Part shown: piece by piece, positions 46,828 through 56,459 of the stretch
Position numbering within the stretch: position 1 is the first letter of the stretch
Layout of the letters: the number at the start of each line of letters is the position of its first letter
Source of the DNA: Spirilliplanes yamanashiensis
GTDB lineage: Bacteria > Actinomycetota > Actinomycetes > Mycobacteriales > Micromonosporaceae
Reading direction: 5' to 3'
DNA: 64,000 bases
NCBI RefSeq assembly: GCF_016863475.1
Contig: NZ_BOOY01000001.1
Coordinates: forward strand, 222,034 to 286,033
The notes under the pieces: generated by a model
Databases searched by the model: none
What the model saw: only the letters and a program-made list of their open reading frames with translations
What the model was told of the DNA's origin: nothing
Translations under genes and position numbers: made by a program

Positions 46828-48207
46828 GTGACCACTCGCCGCACCGACGCCGCCACCGGCAGCCGCACCGCGCGCCGCGCCCCGCGGTCCGTTCTCGCCG
46901 ACGCGGAGCCCGTATCCACCAGCCGGGTGTTCGTCCTCGACACGTCCGTCCTGCTGTCCGACCCGGCCGCGTTCCGAAGGTTCTCCGATCACGAGATCGT
47001 GCTGCCGCTGGTGGTCATCTCCGAGCTGGAGGGCAAGCGGCACCATCCCGAGCTGGGCTGGTTCGCCCGCCAGGCGCTGCGGATGCTGGACGACCTGCGG
47101 ATCAAGCACGGCCGCCTCGACGAGCCGGTCCCGGCCAACGACGAGGGCGGCACGCTGCGGGTCGAGCTGAACCACGCCGACGACTCGGTGCTGCCGCTGG
47201 GCTTCCGCAACGAGTCGAACGACGCGCGCATCCTGTCGGTGGCGCTGGGGCTGGCGGTGGAGGGCCGCGAGGTCACCCTGGTCAGCAAGGACATGCCGCT
47301 GCGGGTGAAGGCGGCGTCGGTGGGCCTGACGGCCGACGAGTACCGCTTCGGCCAGGCGATGGACCCGACGTGGACCGGCATGGCGGACCTGGAGCTGTCC
47401 GAGGAGCAGGTCGGTCAGCTGTACGCGGGCGAGACCATCGACGTGGGCGACGCGGCCGGCTACCCCACCCACACGGGCCTGGTGGTGCACTCGCCGCGCG
47501 GCTCGGGCCTGGCCCGGGTGCTGCCGGACAAGACGATCCGGCTGGTCCGCGGCGACCGGGACGCGTTCGGCCTGCGGGGCCGCTCCGCCGAGCAGCGGGT
47601 GGCGCTCGACCTGCTGATGGACGACTCCATCGGCATCGTGTCGCTGGGCGGCCGGGCCGGCACCGGCAAGTCGGCGCTGGCGCTGTGCGCGGGCCTCGAG
47701 CAGACGATGGAGCGCGGCAAGCACAAGAAGGTGGTCGTCTTCCGCCCGCTGTACGCCGTCGGCGGCCAGGAGCTGGGCTACCTGCCCGGCAGCGAGAGCG
47801 AGAAGATGTCGCCGTGGGCGCAGGCGGTGTTCGACACCCTGGGCGCGGTGGTGCACGACAACGTCATGGACGAGATCCTCGGCCGCGGGATGCTCGAGGT
47901 GCTGCCGCTGACCCACATCCGGGGCCGCAGCCTGCACGACGCGTTCGTGATCGTCGACGAGGCGCAGTCGCTGGAGCGGGGCGTCCTGCTGACGGTGCTG
48001 TCCCGGATCGGGCAGGGTTCGCGCGTGGTGCTGACCCACGACGTAGCGCAGCGTGACAACCTCCGGGTCGGCCGGCACGACGGCGTGACCGCCGTGATCG
48101 AGGCGCTGAAGGGCCACGAGCTGTTCGCCCATGTGACCCTCACTCGGTCCGAAAGGTCTCCGATCGCCGAGGTGGTGACCGACCTGTTGGAGGACATCCC
48201 GCTGTAA
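46828..48207 (+). CDS. phoH2: PIN-PhoH fusion protein (PhoH2)
   Basis: A 459-residue fusion. The PIN nuclease domain is about 30-180: [13 protein letters not shown] carries its first acidic residue, and further acids lie around NDARILS and LVSKDMPLR. The PhoH ATPase is about 240-459: Walker [13 protein letters not shown], Walker [13 protein letters not shown]. In mycobacteria PhoH2 is an ATP-dependent RNA helicase and sequence-specific RNase. GTG 46828 follows GGAG at suitable distance. An upstream small ORF may control it. M. tuberculosis Rv1095 is the counterpart in the same relative order. Confidence 0.94.
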   Translation: MTTRRTDAATGSRTARRAPRSVLADAEPVSTSRVFVLDTSVLLSDPAAFRRFSDHEIVLPLVVISELEGKRHHPELGWFARQALRMLDDLRIKHGRLDEPVPANDEGGTLRVELNHADDSVLPLGFRNESNDARILSVALGLAVEGREVTLVSKDMPLRVKAASVGLTADEYRFGQAMDPTWTGMADLELSEEQVGQLYAGETIDVGDAAGYPTHTGLVVHSPRGSGLARVLPDKTIRLVRGDRDAFGLRGRSAEQRVALDLLMDDSIGIVSLGGRAGTGKSALALCAGLEQTMERGKHKKVVVFRPLYAVGGQELGYLPGSESEKMSPWAQAVFDTLGAVVHDNVMDEILGRGMLEVLPLTHIRGRSLHDAFVIVDEAQSLERGVLLTVLSRIGQGSRVVLTHDVAQRDNLRVGRHDGVTAVIEALKGHELFAHVTLTRSERSPIAEVVTDLLEDIPL

Positions 48208-48495
48208 AGCATGGCGGGGAGGCGTTTCGGACCGTTTTGCTGTGATAGGCGGTGTGATCCATTTCACAACACCGTGTCGTCGTTTCACATCGCCTTCACA
48301 GTGCGCCATGGTGTCTGACGAGCACCGGCACGCGGCCCACCCTGCGGAGATCCACTCTCAGGGCCCGCCCTCCCGTTCCGTGGGGGTCACGACGAGTGAT
48401 CCCGTAGTCGGAGAGTGCTTGCGGCGTACACGAGTCGCCCGACCTCGGGCGGCCTGGGCGCGCCGCGTCCTAGCCCCCGACGAAGGGACCATTTC
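48208..48495 (+). promoter_or_regulatory. Control region of the transglycosylase-like gene with CRP-type site
   Basis: The 288-base spacer holds no gene. TGTGATCCATTTCACA at 48253-48268 is a perfect match to the CRP/FNR-family consensus TGTGA-N6-TCACA. Another TGTGA lies at 48241-48245, and TTCACA half-sites recur at 48283-48288 and 48295-48300. The long leader after that could be structured, but no known riboswitch consensus was recognised. Confidence 0.65.
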
Positions 48496-49203
48496 GTGAG
48501 TCGGCTGTGGAGCCGGGTCGGTATCCGAGCCCTGGCGGTAGCCCTGCTGGTCACCGGTGTGATCGGCGGCGTGTACCTCGGTCAGGACCACCAGACCCAG
48601 CAGCGCACCGCCGCGCAGGACGAGATCGTCCTCACCGAGCAGGCGGAACTCGACCTGCTCAAGGAGCGGCACGCGGAACACGCGGCCGCCCGCGCATCCC
48701 AGCGTGCCGCCCAGGCGGACGCCGCCGAGAAGGCCGCGAGCGCCGCGAAGGCGGCCGCCGCCAAGTCGCGCAAGCTCGAGGCCGCGGTGATCAAGAAGAA
48801 GGCCGCGGAGAAGAAGGCCGCCGAGGAGAAGAAGAAGGCGGCCGCCGGCGACGGCGCGACCGTCCCCTTCACCGGCCCCATCCCGGAGTCGTGCGGCGAG
48901 TACAAGGGCAACCGCGCCACCGCCTGCGCCCTGCTGGTCGACCGCGGCTACAGCCTGGAGCAGATGGCCTGCCTCGACAAGCTCTGGACCAAGGAGAGCG
49001 GCTTCAACCACAAGGCCCAGAACCGCAGCTCGGGCGCCTACGGCATCCCGCAGTCGCTGCCGGGCAGCAAGATGGCGTCGGCCGGCTCCGACTGGCGGAC
49101 CAACCCGGCGACCCAGATCAAGTGGGGCCTCGGCTACATCAAGGGCCGCTACAAGACGCCCTGTGCCGCCTGGGGCCACTCGCAGGACGTCGGCTGGTAC
49201 TAG
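48496..49203 (+). CDS. Lytic transglycosylase-like secreted protein
   Basis: A 235-residue envelope protein. An N-terminal signal anchor (about 7-28) is followed by a Lys/Ala/Glu-rich coiled coil (about 45-140) and a C-terminal SLT/goose-lysozyme-type domain (about 160-235). The domain contains LWTKESGFNHKAQN with the probable catalytic Glu, and GAYGIPQSLPGSKM. It likely cleaves or remodels peptidoglycan. GTG 48496 has AAGGGA. A perfect CRP-type site lies about 235 bases upstream, similar in idea to CRP control of rpf genes in actinomycetes. Confidence 0.88.
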   Translation: MSRLWSRVGIRALAVALLVTGVIGGVYLGQDHQTQQRTAAQDEIVLTEQAELDLLKERHAEHAAARASQRAAQADAAEKAASAAKAAAAKSRKLEAAVIKKKAAEKKAAEEKKKAAAGDGATVPFTGPIPESCGEYKGNRATACALLVDRGYSLEQMACLDKLWTKESGFNHKAQNRSSGAYGIPQSLPGSKMASAGSDWRTNPATQIKWGLGYIKGRYKTPCAAWGHSQDVGWY

Positions 49204-49225
49204 CGGCCGACCGCAGCATCGGACG

Positions 49226-49257
49226 AACGGGGCACGAGTCGCGACTCGTGCCCCGTT
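49226..49257. terminator. 32-base perfect palindrome, terminator
   Basis: Bases 49226-49257 are a perfect dyad (arms begin AACGGGGCACGAGT), 23 bases after the transglycosylase stop and before the trypsin gene. It would form a very stable hairpin. No U-tract follows. Confidence 0.85.
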
Positions 49258-49296
49258 GTCGTGGGCGGGGGACCGCCGAGCTGTTCCAATGGACAA

Positions 49297-50085
49297 ATGC
49301 TCCGAAACGCCCTGAAAGTCGCGTCCGTCGTCGCGCTCGTGCTCGCCATCGGCGTCGCCCAGGCCCCCGCGCAGGCGCGGCCGGACGAGCCGGTCCTCGA
49401 GGTCGTCGGCGGCGACACCGCCACCCAGGGCCAGTTCCCCTGGATCGTCCGGCTCTCCATGGGCTGCGGCGGCACCCTCTACTCGCCGCGGGTCGTGCTC
49501 ACCGCCGCACACTGCGTCGGGCGCACCGGCCGCGACACCAGCATCGTCGTCACCGCCGGCGCCGCCGACCTCGGCTCGCCGTCCGCGGTGCGCGCCCGGT
49601 CCGTCTCCGTCGTCCGGGCGCCGGGCTTCACCAACGAGATGAGCGGCGACGACTGGGCCCTGGTCAAGCTCGACCGCGCCCTCAAGCTGCCCACCGTGAC
49701 ACTCACCCCCGGCACCGGGTACGACAAGGGCACCTACACCGTCGCCGGCTGGGGCCAGGTCACCGAGGAGAACCGCACCCAGCAGCGGCGGCTGCGCTGG
49801 GCCGAGGTGCCCGCGATCGGCGACTCCGCCTGCGCCAAGGCGTACGCCAAGGTGGGCGTCACGCTGGTGACGAAGGACTCCCTCTGCGCCGGCAAGCGCG
49901 GCGTCGACGCCTGCCAGGGCGACTCCGGCGGCCCGCTGCTGCGCCGCGACGGCAAGGGCCGCTGGCTGCAGGTCGGCATCGTCAGCTGGGGCATCGGCTG
50001 CGCCCGGCCCGAGTTCCCCGGCGTCTACACCCAGGTGTCGGCGTTCCGGTCCGCGATCGCCAAGGCCGCCGCCAAGCTCGGTTGA
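49297..50085 (+). CDS. Secreted trypsin-like serine protease
   Basis: A 262-residue S1 protease. A signal peptide (about 1-28, ending AQAPAQA) is followed by a short pro-segment and VVGGD, the usual activation site of trypsins. The catalytic triad is His72 (TAAHC), Asp119 (GDDWALVKL) and Ser210 (GDSGGP); Asp204 at the base of the S1 pocket (VDACQGDSGG) predicts cleavage after Arg or Lys. Paired cysteines fit the family. Few actinobacterial promoter signals are seen; start ATG 49297 is chosen for the signal peptide. Confidence 0.94.
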   Translation: MLRNALKVASVVALVLAIGVAQAPAQARPDEPVLEVVGGDTATQGQFPWIVRLSMGCGGTLYSPRVVLTAAHCVGRTGRDTSIVVTAGAADLGSPSAVRARSVSVVRAPGFTNEMSGDDWALVKLDRALKLPTVTLTPGTGYDKGTYTVAGWGQVTEENRTQQRRLRWAEVPAIGDSACAKAYAKVGVTLVTKDSLCAGKRGVDACQGDSGGPLLRRDGKGRWLQVGIVSWGIGCARPEFPGVYTQVSAFRSAIAKAAAKLG

Positions 50086-50134
50086 CCCGAACCCCGGGTG
50101 GCAGGACGGCTGATCGCCTGGAAGCATCGATCGC

Positions 50135-50773
50135 ATGGGCTACGACACGGCGCGCGGCGAGCCGGCCACCCGATTCGGCACCGAGGAGTTCTACGCGGCG
50201 CTGGGGCGGGCGTTCGTCGCCATGTGCGCCGTCGTCCCCGTGTTGTTCCTCATCGAGGCGATCGACGTGTGGGCGCGCCTCGGCCTCGACCTGGCCGGCG
50301 GCATCATCCCGCGGCACCTCGACGGCATCGACGGCGTGGTGTTCAGCCCGTTCCTGCACGCCAACTGGGACCACCTCTACGGCAACAGCGTGCCGCTCAT
50401 CCTGCTCGGCACGTTCGTGCTGGCCGCCGGCTGGCGCCGGTTCGTCTGGTCCACGGTGCTGATCATCCTGGTCAGCGGCGTCGGCGTGTGGTTCATCGGC
50501 GACCCGAACAGCGTCGTCGTCGGCGCCAGCGGCGTCATCTTCGGCTACCTCGGCCTGCTCGTCACCCGGGGCCTCGTCGAGCGCAGCTGGTGGAACCTCG
50601 GCGTCTCCGCCCTGGTCGGGCTCCTGTACTGGTACCAGCTCTACAACGTGCTGCCGACCGACGGACCCGTCTCCTGGCAGGGGCACCTGATCGGGCTGTG
50701 CGCGGGCGTCATCGCCGCGATCATCTTCCGCGCCCGCCGGCCCCGCATCCGCGACGCCATCGACGACCTCTGA
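50135..50773 (+). CDS. Rhomboid family intramembrane serine protease
   Basis: A 212-residue polytopic protein with about six helices. The catalytic Ser is in VVVGASGVIFGYLG (GxSG) and the His in SWQGHLIGLCAG; the loop HANWDHLYGNSVPLI carries the HxxxN-like feature of rhomboids. It would cut transmembrane segments of other proteins. Neighbouring secreted protease is on the same strand but separately placed by about 50 bases. Confidence 0.93.
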   Translation: MGYDTARGEPATRFGTEEFYAALGRAFVAMCAVVPVLFLIEAIDVWARLGLDLAGGIIPRHLDGIDGVVFSPFLHANWDHLYGNSVPLILLGTFVLAAGWRRFVWSTVLIILVSGVGVWFIGDPNSVVVGASGVIFGYLGLLVTRGLVERSWWNLGVSALVGLLYWYQLYNVLPTDGPVSWQGHLIGLCAGVIAAIIFRARRPRIRDAIDDL

Positions 50774-50825
50774 CCCGTCACAGGGGTGTGCCCCGCCCGT
50801 GACCGCCCGCTGGGACGCTGCGGGC

Positions 50826-52265
50826 ATGATTGTCGACGTCCCGGCGGCGCCACGGGGGACCACCGCACGGGCCGCGCTCGCCTGGCTCGGCCATCCCCTC
50901 GTCGTGCTGGCCCTCGCCCTGCTGCTCGTCAACGACCACGTCCTCAAGGCCGCCCACCCGTCGTGGTGGACCGGCAAGCTCAGCGACGCCGCCGGGCTGG
51001 TCCTCGCGCCGCCGCTGCTCGCGCTGGCGCTGCGGCTGCCCGCCCGCGCCGCCGTCCTGACCACCGGCGCCGGGTTCGTGCTGCTCAAGAGCAACGCGTA
51101 CGGGGCGGCGCTGGCCTCCGGGGTGTGGTCGCTGGCCGTACCGTCGCACGTGGTGGCCGACGCCACCGACCTGCTGGCACTGCCCGCGCTGGCCCTGTCG
51201 TGGCTGGCCTGGCGCACGGCGACGCCGGCGGCCGGCCGGGCGACGCGCGCGGTGCGGGCCGCGGTGCTGCTGCCGCTGGCCCTGGCCGGCGTGGCCGCCA
51301 CCAGCGCCGTCACCATCGACAGCGCCACCGCCGTGGGCGCCCGCGACGGCGTGCTCGTCGCCTACTACCGCAACGTGGGCGACGCGGCGGACGACGGCCA
51401 CACGGTGACGAGCACCGACCACGGCGCGACCTGGACGCGCGGCGACGACCCCGTCCCCGACCCCGCCGCGATGGCCTGCTCCACCACCGACCGGCGGGTC
51501 TGCTACCGCGTCGTGCGCGGCGCCGCCGCCGTCGACCGCAGCGCCGACGCCGGCGCCACCTGGCGGCGCGACTGGGCGCTCGACCCGGACGTGCGGCGCC
51601 GGCACGACGAGCCGCCGCGCTCGCAGTCCGTCGCCGTGCTCGACGTCCCCGGCGGCGGCCACGTCGTGCTGGTCGCCAACGAGGCCGACGGCCTGGCCCT
51701 CCGCCGCGCGGACGGCACCTGGGAACGGCTCGGCTTCCCGGCCGGCGTCGGCCCCGAAGGCCCGGAACTGCCCCAGCCCGGCGCCGCCCGCCCCGAACCG
51801 GTCATGGTCACCGAGCACGAGGTGATCAAGGCGGGGCTGCTCACCCTGCTGCTGGCGTTCCTCGCCGCCACCCTCGGCGCCGCCCGCCAGGGCCACCGCG
51901 CCGGGCGGGCGGCCGGCTGGCTCAGCCCGGCGGCCGTCGCGCTGCTGCTCGCGCTCACCGCCGGCCTGTACCTGGTGCCGGCGCACACCGCGCTCACGTA
52001 TTTCCTGTACTTCGTGGCGCTGCTCGTCGTCCTGGCGGCGCTGTCCGGCGCGATCACCCACGTGACCGTCGTCAGCGGCCGCTCCACGGTCCACCGCCGG
52101 TGGGCGCTGCGGGTGTGGCTCGGCGCGCTGCTCGCGGCCGCCCTGCCGGCCGCAGCGTTCGCGGTGCTCGTCGCCCGGGGGCCGCTCGTCCCATGGTGGG
52201 GGGTGCTCGTCGCGGTGGTGGCGGCGGCGCCGGGGGCGGCGGTGGCGCTGCGGGCGGCGCGCTGA
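50826..52265 (+). CDS. Membrane protein with BNR-like extracytoplasmic part
   Basis: A 479-residue protein of unknown function. Four or five N-terminal membrane segments include DHVLKAAHPSWWTGKLSDAAGL, then a globular part with STDHGATWTRG and RSADAGATWRRD, both resembling sialidase-type Asp-box (BNR) repeats, then four C-terminal helices. So a beta-propeller-like outer domain may sit between two membrane blocks. GACGCT lies six bases before ATG 50826, a weak leaderless -10. Sugar hydrolysis is not claimed, since catalytic residues are not seen. Confidence 0.75.
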   Translation: MIVDVPAAPRGTTARAALAWLGHPLVVLALALLLVNDHVLKAAHPSWWTGKLSDAAGLVLAPPLLALALRLPARAAVLTTGAGFVLLKSNAYGAALASGVWSLAVPSHVVADATDLLALPALALSWLAWRTATPAAGRATRAVRAAVLLPLALAGVAATSAVTIDSATAVGARDGVLVAYYRNVGDAADDGHTVTSTDHGATWTRGDDPVPDPAAMACSTTDRRVCYRVVRGAAAVDRSADAGATWRRDWALDPDVRRRHDEPPRSQSVAVLDVPGGGHVVLVANEADGLALRRADGTWERLGFPAGVGPEGPELPQPGAARPEPVMVTEHEVIKAGLLTLLLAFLAATLGAARQGHRAGRAAGWLSPAAVALLLALTAGLYLVPAHTALTYFLYFVALLVVLAALSGAITHVTVVSGRSTVHRRWALRVWLGALLAAALPAAAFAVLVARGPLVPWWGVLVAVVAAAPGAAVALRAAR

Positions 52266-52283
52266 GGTGGCCCGCCGCGGCGG

Positions 52284-53255
52284 TCAGCGGCGCCGGCGCG
52301 CGGGCAGCACCGCGATCAGCACCGCCACCAGCGTGAGGGCGGCCCCGGCCAGGGTCGTCCCGGCCGGGCGGCCCGCGGAGGCGGGAACCAGCAGGTCGAG
52401 GGCGACCGCGCCCGTCACCTGGCCCGCGATCATGCCCAGGCCCAGCAGCAGGACGCCCGTGTACCGCACGACGGCCGCGCCCAGCGCGATGAAGACGATG
52501 CCGATCGGCCCGCCCGTGTAGAGCCACCAGTCGGCGGGCAGCGCGTCCGGGCGGCCGCGGACGGCCAGGTCGACGGCCAGCGCGACCAGCAGCACGACCG
52601 TGCCCGCGGTGAAGTTGACGAACCCGGCGACCATCGCGCTGCCCGACACGGCCCGCACGTGTCCGTTGACGGCCTGCTGCCAGGCGATGCCGACGCCCGC
52701 CGCCAGCGGCAGCAGCGCCAGCACCAGCGTGCCGGGGTGGCCGAGCCGGTCCGCCACCGACAGCAGCACGGCCAGCACCGTCAGGACCGAGCCGCCGATC
52801 CGCGCCGCCGTGACCGGCTGACGCCCGGCCGGCCCGGCGCCCGCGTGGTCGACGAGCAGGCCGCTGGTGGACTGGCCCGCCACCACGGCCACGATGAACA
52901 CCGCGACGCCCAGCGTGGCCACCGTCAGGCCCTGGCTCGCCACGAGGAAGGCGCCGCACGCGCCGCCGAGCAGCTGCACCGGCCGCAGTCCGCCGCCGCG
53001 CAGCGCCTCGCGCAGCCGCCGCAGCCCCCGCCGCCCGGCGGGCATCGCCGGCACCAGGACGGCCAGCAGCAGCAGGCCCGAGCCGAACGAGACGACCGCG
53101 GCGGCGATGCCGTCGTCGATCCGCACGGCCAGCTCGCCGTTGATCCGGGTCTGCGCGGCCAGCGCGACGCCGCAGAGGATCGCCGCGGCGACGCCGGCGG
53201 CCCGGCGGCCGGCGCTGACGGGAACCGGCGCGACGGCCGGGGGAGCGACCGTCAT
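52284..53255 (-). CDS. DMT-superfamily membrane transporter (DUF606/YdcZ-like)
   Basis: A 323-residue protein with ten predicted helices in two inverted halves of the drug/metabolite transporter kind. The halves begin [21 protein letters not shown] and [19 protein letters not shown], the latter with the Gln-x-x-Asn-G pattern of the YdcZ group. Substrate is unknown. Its ATG overlaps the glpX stop (ATGA), so it is coupled to glpX. Confidence 0.88.
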   Translation of the reverse strand: MTVAPPAVAPVPVSAGRRAAGVAAAILCGVALAAQTRINGELAVRIDDGIAAAVVSFGSGLLLLAVLVPAMPAGRRGLRRLREALRGGGLRPVQLLGGACGAFLVASQGLTVATLGVAVFIVAVVAGQSTSGLLVDHAGAGPAGRQPVTAARIGGSVLTVLAVLLSVADRLGHPGTLVLALLPLAAGVGIAWQQAVNGHVRAVSGSAMVAGFVNFTAGTVVLLVALAVDLAVRGRPDALPADWWLYTGGPIGIVFIALGAAVVRYTGVLLLGLGMIAGQVTGAVALDLLVPASAGRPAGTTLAGAALTLVAVLIAVLPARRRR

Positions 53256-54259
53256 GCCCGCCCGGCGAAGTCGACCGCCGAGTACGCCTGGATCTTCTCC
53301 AGCCGGTGCCACGAGTCGATGACCCGGATCGTGCCGCTCTTGGACCGCATGACGATCGACTGGGTATGCGCGCCGTCCGCCCGGTACCGCACGCCCTTGA
53401 GCAGGTCGCCGGTGGTGACGCCGGTGGCGACGAAGAAGCAGTTGTCGCCGGTCACCAGGTCGTCGGTGGTGAGCACCCGGTCGAGGTCGTGGCCGCCGGC
53501 CAGCGCCTTCTCCCGCTCCGCGTCGTCGCGCGGCCACAGCTTCGCCTGAATCATGCCGCCCATGCACTTCAGCGCGCACGCGGCCGTGATGCCCTCCGGG
53601 GTGCCGCCGATGCCCATCAGCACGTCGACGTCGCTCTCCGAGCGGGCCGCCGAGATGGCCCCGGCGATGTCGCCGTCGGAGATGAACCGGATGTTCGCGC
53701 CGGCCTGGCGCACCTCGTCGACCAGGGCGGCGTGCCGCGGCCGGTCCAGGATGCAGACCGTCACGTCGGACACCGACACCCGGCGCACCTTCGCGATGCG
53801 CCGCAGGTTTTCCGTCACGCCCGCGTTGATGTCGACCACGTCGGCGCAGTCCGGGCCCACCGCGATCTTCTCCATGTAGAAGACGGCGCTCGGGTCGAAC
53901 ATCGCGCCGCGCTCGGCGACCGCCAGCACCGCCACCGCGCCCGGCATGCCCTTGCTCATCAGCGTGGTGCCGTCGATCGGGTCGACCGCCACGTCCACCT
54001 CGGGACCGGTGCCGTCGCCGACCTGCTCGCCGTTGTAGAGCATGGGCGCCTCGTCCTTCTCGCCCTCGCCGATCACCACCACGCCGCGCATCTGGATCGA
54101 GTTGATCAGCTTGCGCATGGCGTCCACGGCGGCGCCGTCCCCGCCGTTCTTGTCGCCACGGCCCACCCAGCGCCCGGCGGCCATCGCCGCCGCCTCCGTC
54201 ACCCGGACCAGTTCGAGGGCGATGTTGCGGTCGAGATCCTGCGGGACGTTGGCGGTCAT
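53252..54259 (-). CDS. glpX: Class II fructose-1,6-bisphosphatase
   Basis: A 335-residue GlpX-type enzyme that makes fructose-6-phosphate for gluconeogenesis. [12 protein letters not shown] and [20 protein letters not shown] contain the metal and phosphate residues of the lithium-sensitive phosphatase fold; [21 protein letters not shown] closes the site. ATG 54259 has AGGAGG. Divergent from a DUF4245 gene, as in M. tuberculosis (Rv1099c/Rv1100). Functionally it follows PEP carboxykinase in gluconeogenesis. Confidence 0.97.
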   Translation of the reverse strand: MTANVPQDLDRNIALELVRVTEAAAMAAGRWVGRGDKNGGDGAAVDAMRKLINSIQMRGVVVIGEGEKDEAPMLYNGEQVGDGTGPEVDVAVDPIDGTTLMSKGMPGAVAVLAVAERGAMFDPSAVFYMEKIAVGPDCADVVDINAGVTENLRRIAKVRRVSVSDVTVCILDRPRHAALVDEVRQAGANIRFISDGDIAGAISAARSESDVDVLMGIGGTPEGITAACALKCMGGMIQAKLWPRDDAEREKALAGGHDLDRVLTTDDLVTGDNCFFVATGVTTGDLLKGVRYRADGAHTQSIVMRSKSGTIRVIDSWHRLEKIQAYSAVDFAGRA

Positions 54260-54379
54260 GGAACGGCCTCCTCGCGACGCTGCGGGTCGGTCACCGGACG
54301 CTCACAGCCCGGCGGTCCCCCGATCCTGGCACGGCGGGCGGGGCGCTGTCCCCAGGGTGTGAGCTGGTCGGCGGGGTGC

Positions 54380-54949
54380 ATGGACGATGATGGAGGCGTG
54401 GAAGCCGCCGAACCCACCTCGCCCGCCCCCGTCCAGCCCGCGCGCTCCGGCCGCAGGCCGCGGGACATGGCGATGTCGCTGCTCGTCCTGCTCGTGCCCA
54501 TCGCCATCGTGGTGGGCGCGCAGAAGTACCTGTTCGACGGCGACAAGCCCATCGCCGTCAGCCCCGCCCAGGCGATCGCCGACGCCCGCGCCTCCGGGGC
54601 GTTCCCCGTCGCCGAGCCCGGGCCGCTGCCCGACGGCTGGACCGTCACCAGCGCCCGCTTCCAGCGCCCCGCCGACGGCGCCACCCTGCGCCTCGGCTAC
54701 GTCACCCCCGACGCCGAGCCCGCGCTGCTCGTGCAGAGCAGCGTCCCCGCCGACCAGCTGCTCGCCCGCGAGCTGGGCGACACCGCGAAGGCCGGCGGCC
54801 CCGTCGCGGTCGACGCCGTCAGCTGGCAGCGCTACGACAGCACCCGCGGCGAACCCGCCCTGGTGCTGCGCGAGGCCGGACGCACGATCGTCGTCGTCGG
54901 CGCCACCGACGAGCCCACGCTGCGTGAGCTGGCGGCGGCCGTGAGCTGA
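54380..54949 (+). CDS. DUF4245 membrane-anchored protein
   Basis: A 189-residue protein with one N-terminal membrane helix (about 29-48, DMAMSLLVLLVPIAIVVGAQ) and an outer DUF4245 domain (PDGWTVTSARFQRP, WQRYDSTRGEPALVLREAG). The function is unknown; the gene is conserved next to glpX in actinobacteria. ATG 54380 was chosen; a GTG at 54398 is possible. Confidence 0.9.
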   Translation: MDDDGGVEAAEPTSPAPVQPARSGRRPRDMAMSLLVLLVPIAIVVGAQKYLFDGDKPIAVSPAQAIADARASGAFPVAEPGPLPDGWTVTSARFQRPADGATLRLGYVTPDAEPALLVQSSVPADQLLARELGDTAKAGGPVAVDAVSWQRYDSTRGEPALVLREAGRTIVVVGATDEPTLRELAAAVS

Positions 54950-55024
54950 GGGGCTGTGGATGTCGTGCCGCTCGTCTACAGTGCGGCGCGACCCTCCCGC
55001 CCCTTCCAGTACGGAGTACTTCCA

Positions 55025-55906
55025 GTGCGCATTCCACGGGGGACCCTCGCGGGCTTCGCCCTGCTCACCTCGGCCACCCTGGCCCTGACCGGGTGCACGA
55101 CGAGCGGCAAGGCCGACCGCCCCGCCGCCGGCGCCCCGGCCGCCACCGCCGCCGAGCCGGCCACGGACTCGCTGGTCAAGTCCACGATCCAGCTCTCCAA
55201 GGGCAACTACACCTACACGATGAAGGGCGGCGCCCAGTCGTACGAGGGCGTCGTGCACCTGCCCCAGTCGGCGCTGCTGACGGTCGTCGACACCTCCGCC
55301 GACGGCGGCGAGTTCGCCTATCTGGTCGTCGGCAAGGACCGCTGGGTCAAGCTGAAGATGGAGCTGGACCTCGGCGAGGACATGCCGTCCCCGGCCGAGC
55401 TGGAGCAGCTCGCCGACCAGAGCCCCGAGATCGCCAAGATGGCCAAGCAGCTCAAGACCCTCACCGCGATGGTCGCCGGCAAGAAGTGGCTGGTCATCGA
55501 CCCCAAGCGGGTGGACGAGTTCGGCGAGGGCTTCAACGGCTTCGAGCACCCCGACGCCACCGGCGCCTCGTACCTGCTGTCGACGGCACGGTCCGCCACC
55601 CGGGCCGGCGACACCATCACCGGCGACCTCGACCTGAGCACGGTCAAGGCCGACCAGGTCCCGTGGGACTCCGAGGAGGTCCTCGACCTCAAGGCCGCCG
55701 GCAAGGTCCCGTACGCGGCGACGCTCGACGGCGAGGGCCGGCTGGTCAAGCTGGTGCTCGACCTGCCGGCGATGGGCGAGCAGAAGGCCCACCGGGAGAC
55801 CATCGAGGTCACCGGCTACGGGGCCGCCGCGCTGCAGACCAAGCCGGCGACGGGCGACACGATCAGGATGACCGACGACATGTACGACGTGCTCAACGGC
55901 CGATGA
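55025..55906 (+). CDS. LppX/LprAFG-type lipoprotein (first copy)
   Basis: A 293-residue lipoprotein. The signal peptide has a lipobox LTGC with Cys24. After a Thr/Ala/Pro linker the body is a half-barrel (LppX_LprAFG) fold with GNYTYTMKGGAQSYEGVVHL and an end ETIEVTGYG. Relatives in mycobacteria hold and carry acylated lipids across the envelope, so lipid binding is likely. It is followed by the TPR gene on an ATGA overlap. Confidence 0.87.
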   Translation: MRIPRGTLAGFALLTSATLALTGCTTSGKADRPAAGAPAATAAEPATDSLVKSTIQLSKGNYTYTMKGGAQSYEGVVHLPQSALLTVVDTSADGGEFAYLVVGKDRWVKLKMELDLGEDMPSPAELEQLADQSPEIAKMAKQLKTLTAMVAGKKWLVIDPKRVDEFGEGFNGFEHPDATGASYLLSTARSATRAGDTITGDLDLSTVKADQVPWDSEEVLDLKAAGKVPYAATLDGEGRLVKLVLDLPAMGEQKAHRETIEVTGYGAAALQTKPATGDTIRMTDDMYDVLNGR

Positions 55907-56382
55907 CGACGCCCGCCTGGGAGCAGCGCCTCGCCGACGCCTGGGGCCGGCTCGACACGCTCGAGCCGGGCCCGTTCCGGGCGCTGGTCGACGACCTCGC
56001 CGCCGAACTCGCCCCGGACGACCCGGTCGGGGCGTTCGAGCGCGCCGCCGCCCGCGACTCCACCGGCAGCCCCGCCGAGGCCGTGCCGCTCTACGAGCGC
56101 GCGCTCGCGGGCGGCCTGACGGGTGAGCGGCGCCGCCGCGCCGTCATCCAGCTCGCCAGCTCGCTGCGCAACCTCGGCCGGGCCCCGGAGAGCGTCGCCC
56201 TGCTCACGGCCGAGCTGGGCCGCGGCACCGACCACCTCGACGACGCCGTGCGCGCGTTCCTCGCGCTCGCCCTCGCCGACGTGGGCCGCGAACGCGAGGC
56301 GCTGGGGCTCGCGCTGGGCGCCCTGTCCCGCCACCTGCCGCGGTACCAGCGGTCCCTGGCGGCGTACGCCCGCTCGCTCTGA
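55903..56382 (+). CDS. TPR-repeat protein
   Basis: A 159-residue cytoplasmic helical protein with tetratricopeptide-like pairs: FERAAARDSTGSPAEAVPLYERALAGGL and QLASSLRNLGRAPESVALLTAELG. It resembles the small tetratricopeptide proteins often seen near transport or kinase genes. It is coupled to the lipoprotein by ATGA and precedes a second lipoprotein by 77 bases. It probably works as an adaptor, but partner is unknown. Confidence 0.85.
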   Translation: MTTPAWEQRLADAWGRLDTLEPGPFRALVDDLAAELAPDDPVGAFERAAARDSTGSPAEAVPLYERALAGGLTGERRRRAVIQLASSLRNLGRAPESVALLTAELGRGTDHLDDAVRAFLALALADVGREREALGLALGALSRHLPRYQRSLAAYARSL

Positions 56383-56459
56383 CGGGGCAGCGGCGGGGGC
56401 CGTCCGGCCGATAGGCTCCCGCCGCTCATCCCTCGCACCGTTCGGAGTGACACACCACC

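Noticed and set aside
48300..48495. c-di-AMP (ydaO) riboswitch ahead of the transglycosylase-like gene
   Set aside because: These riboswitches often precede wall hydrolases in actinomycetes, but conserved elements such as the GGGGUGAAUC-like segment were not found by eye. A covariance-model search would decide.
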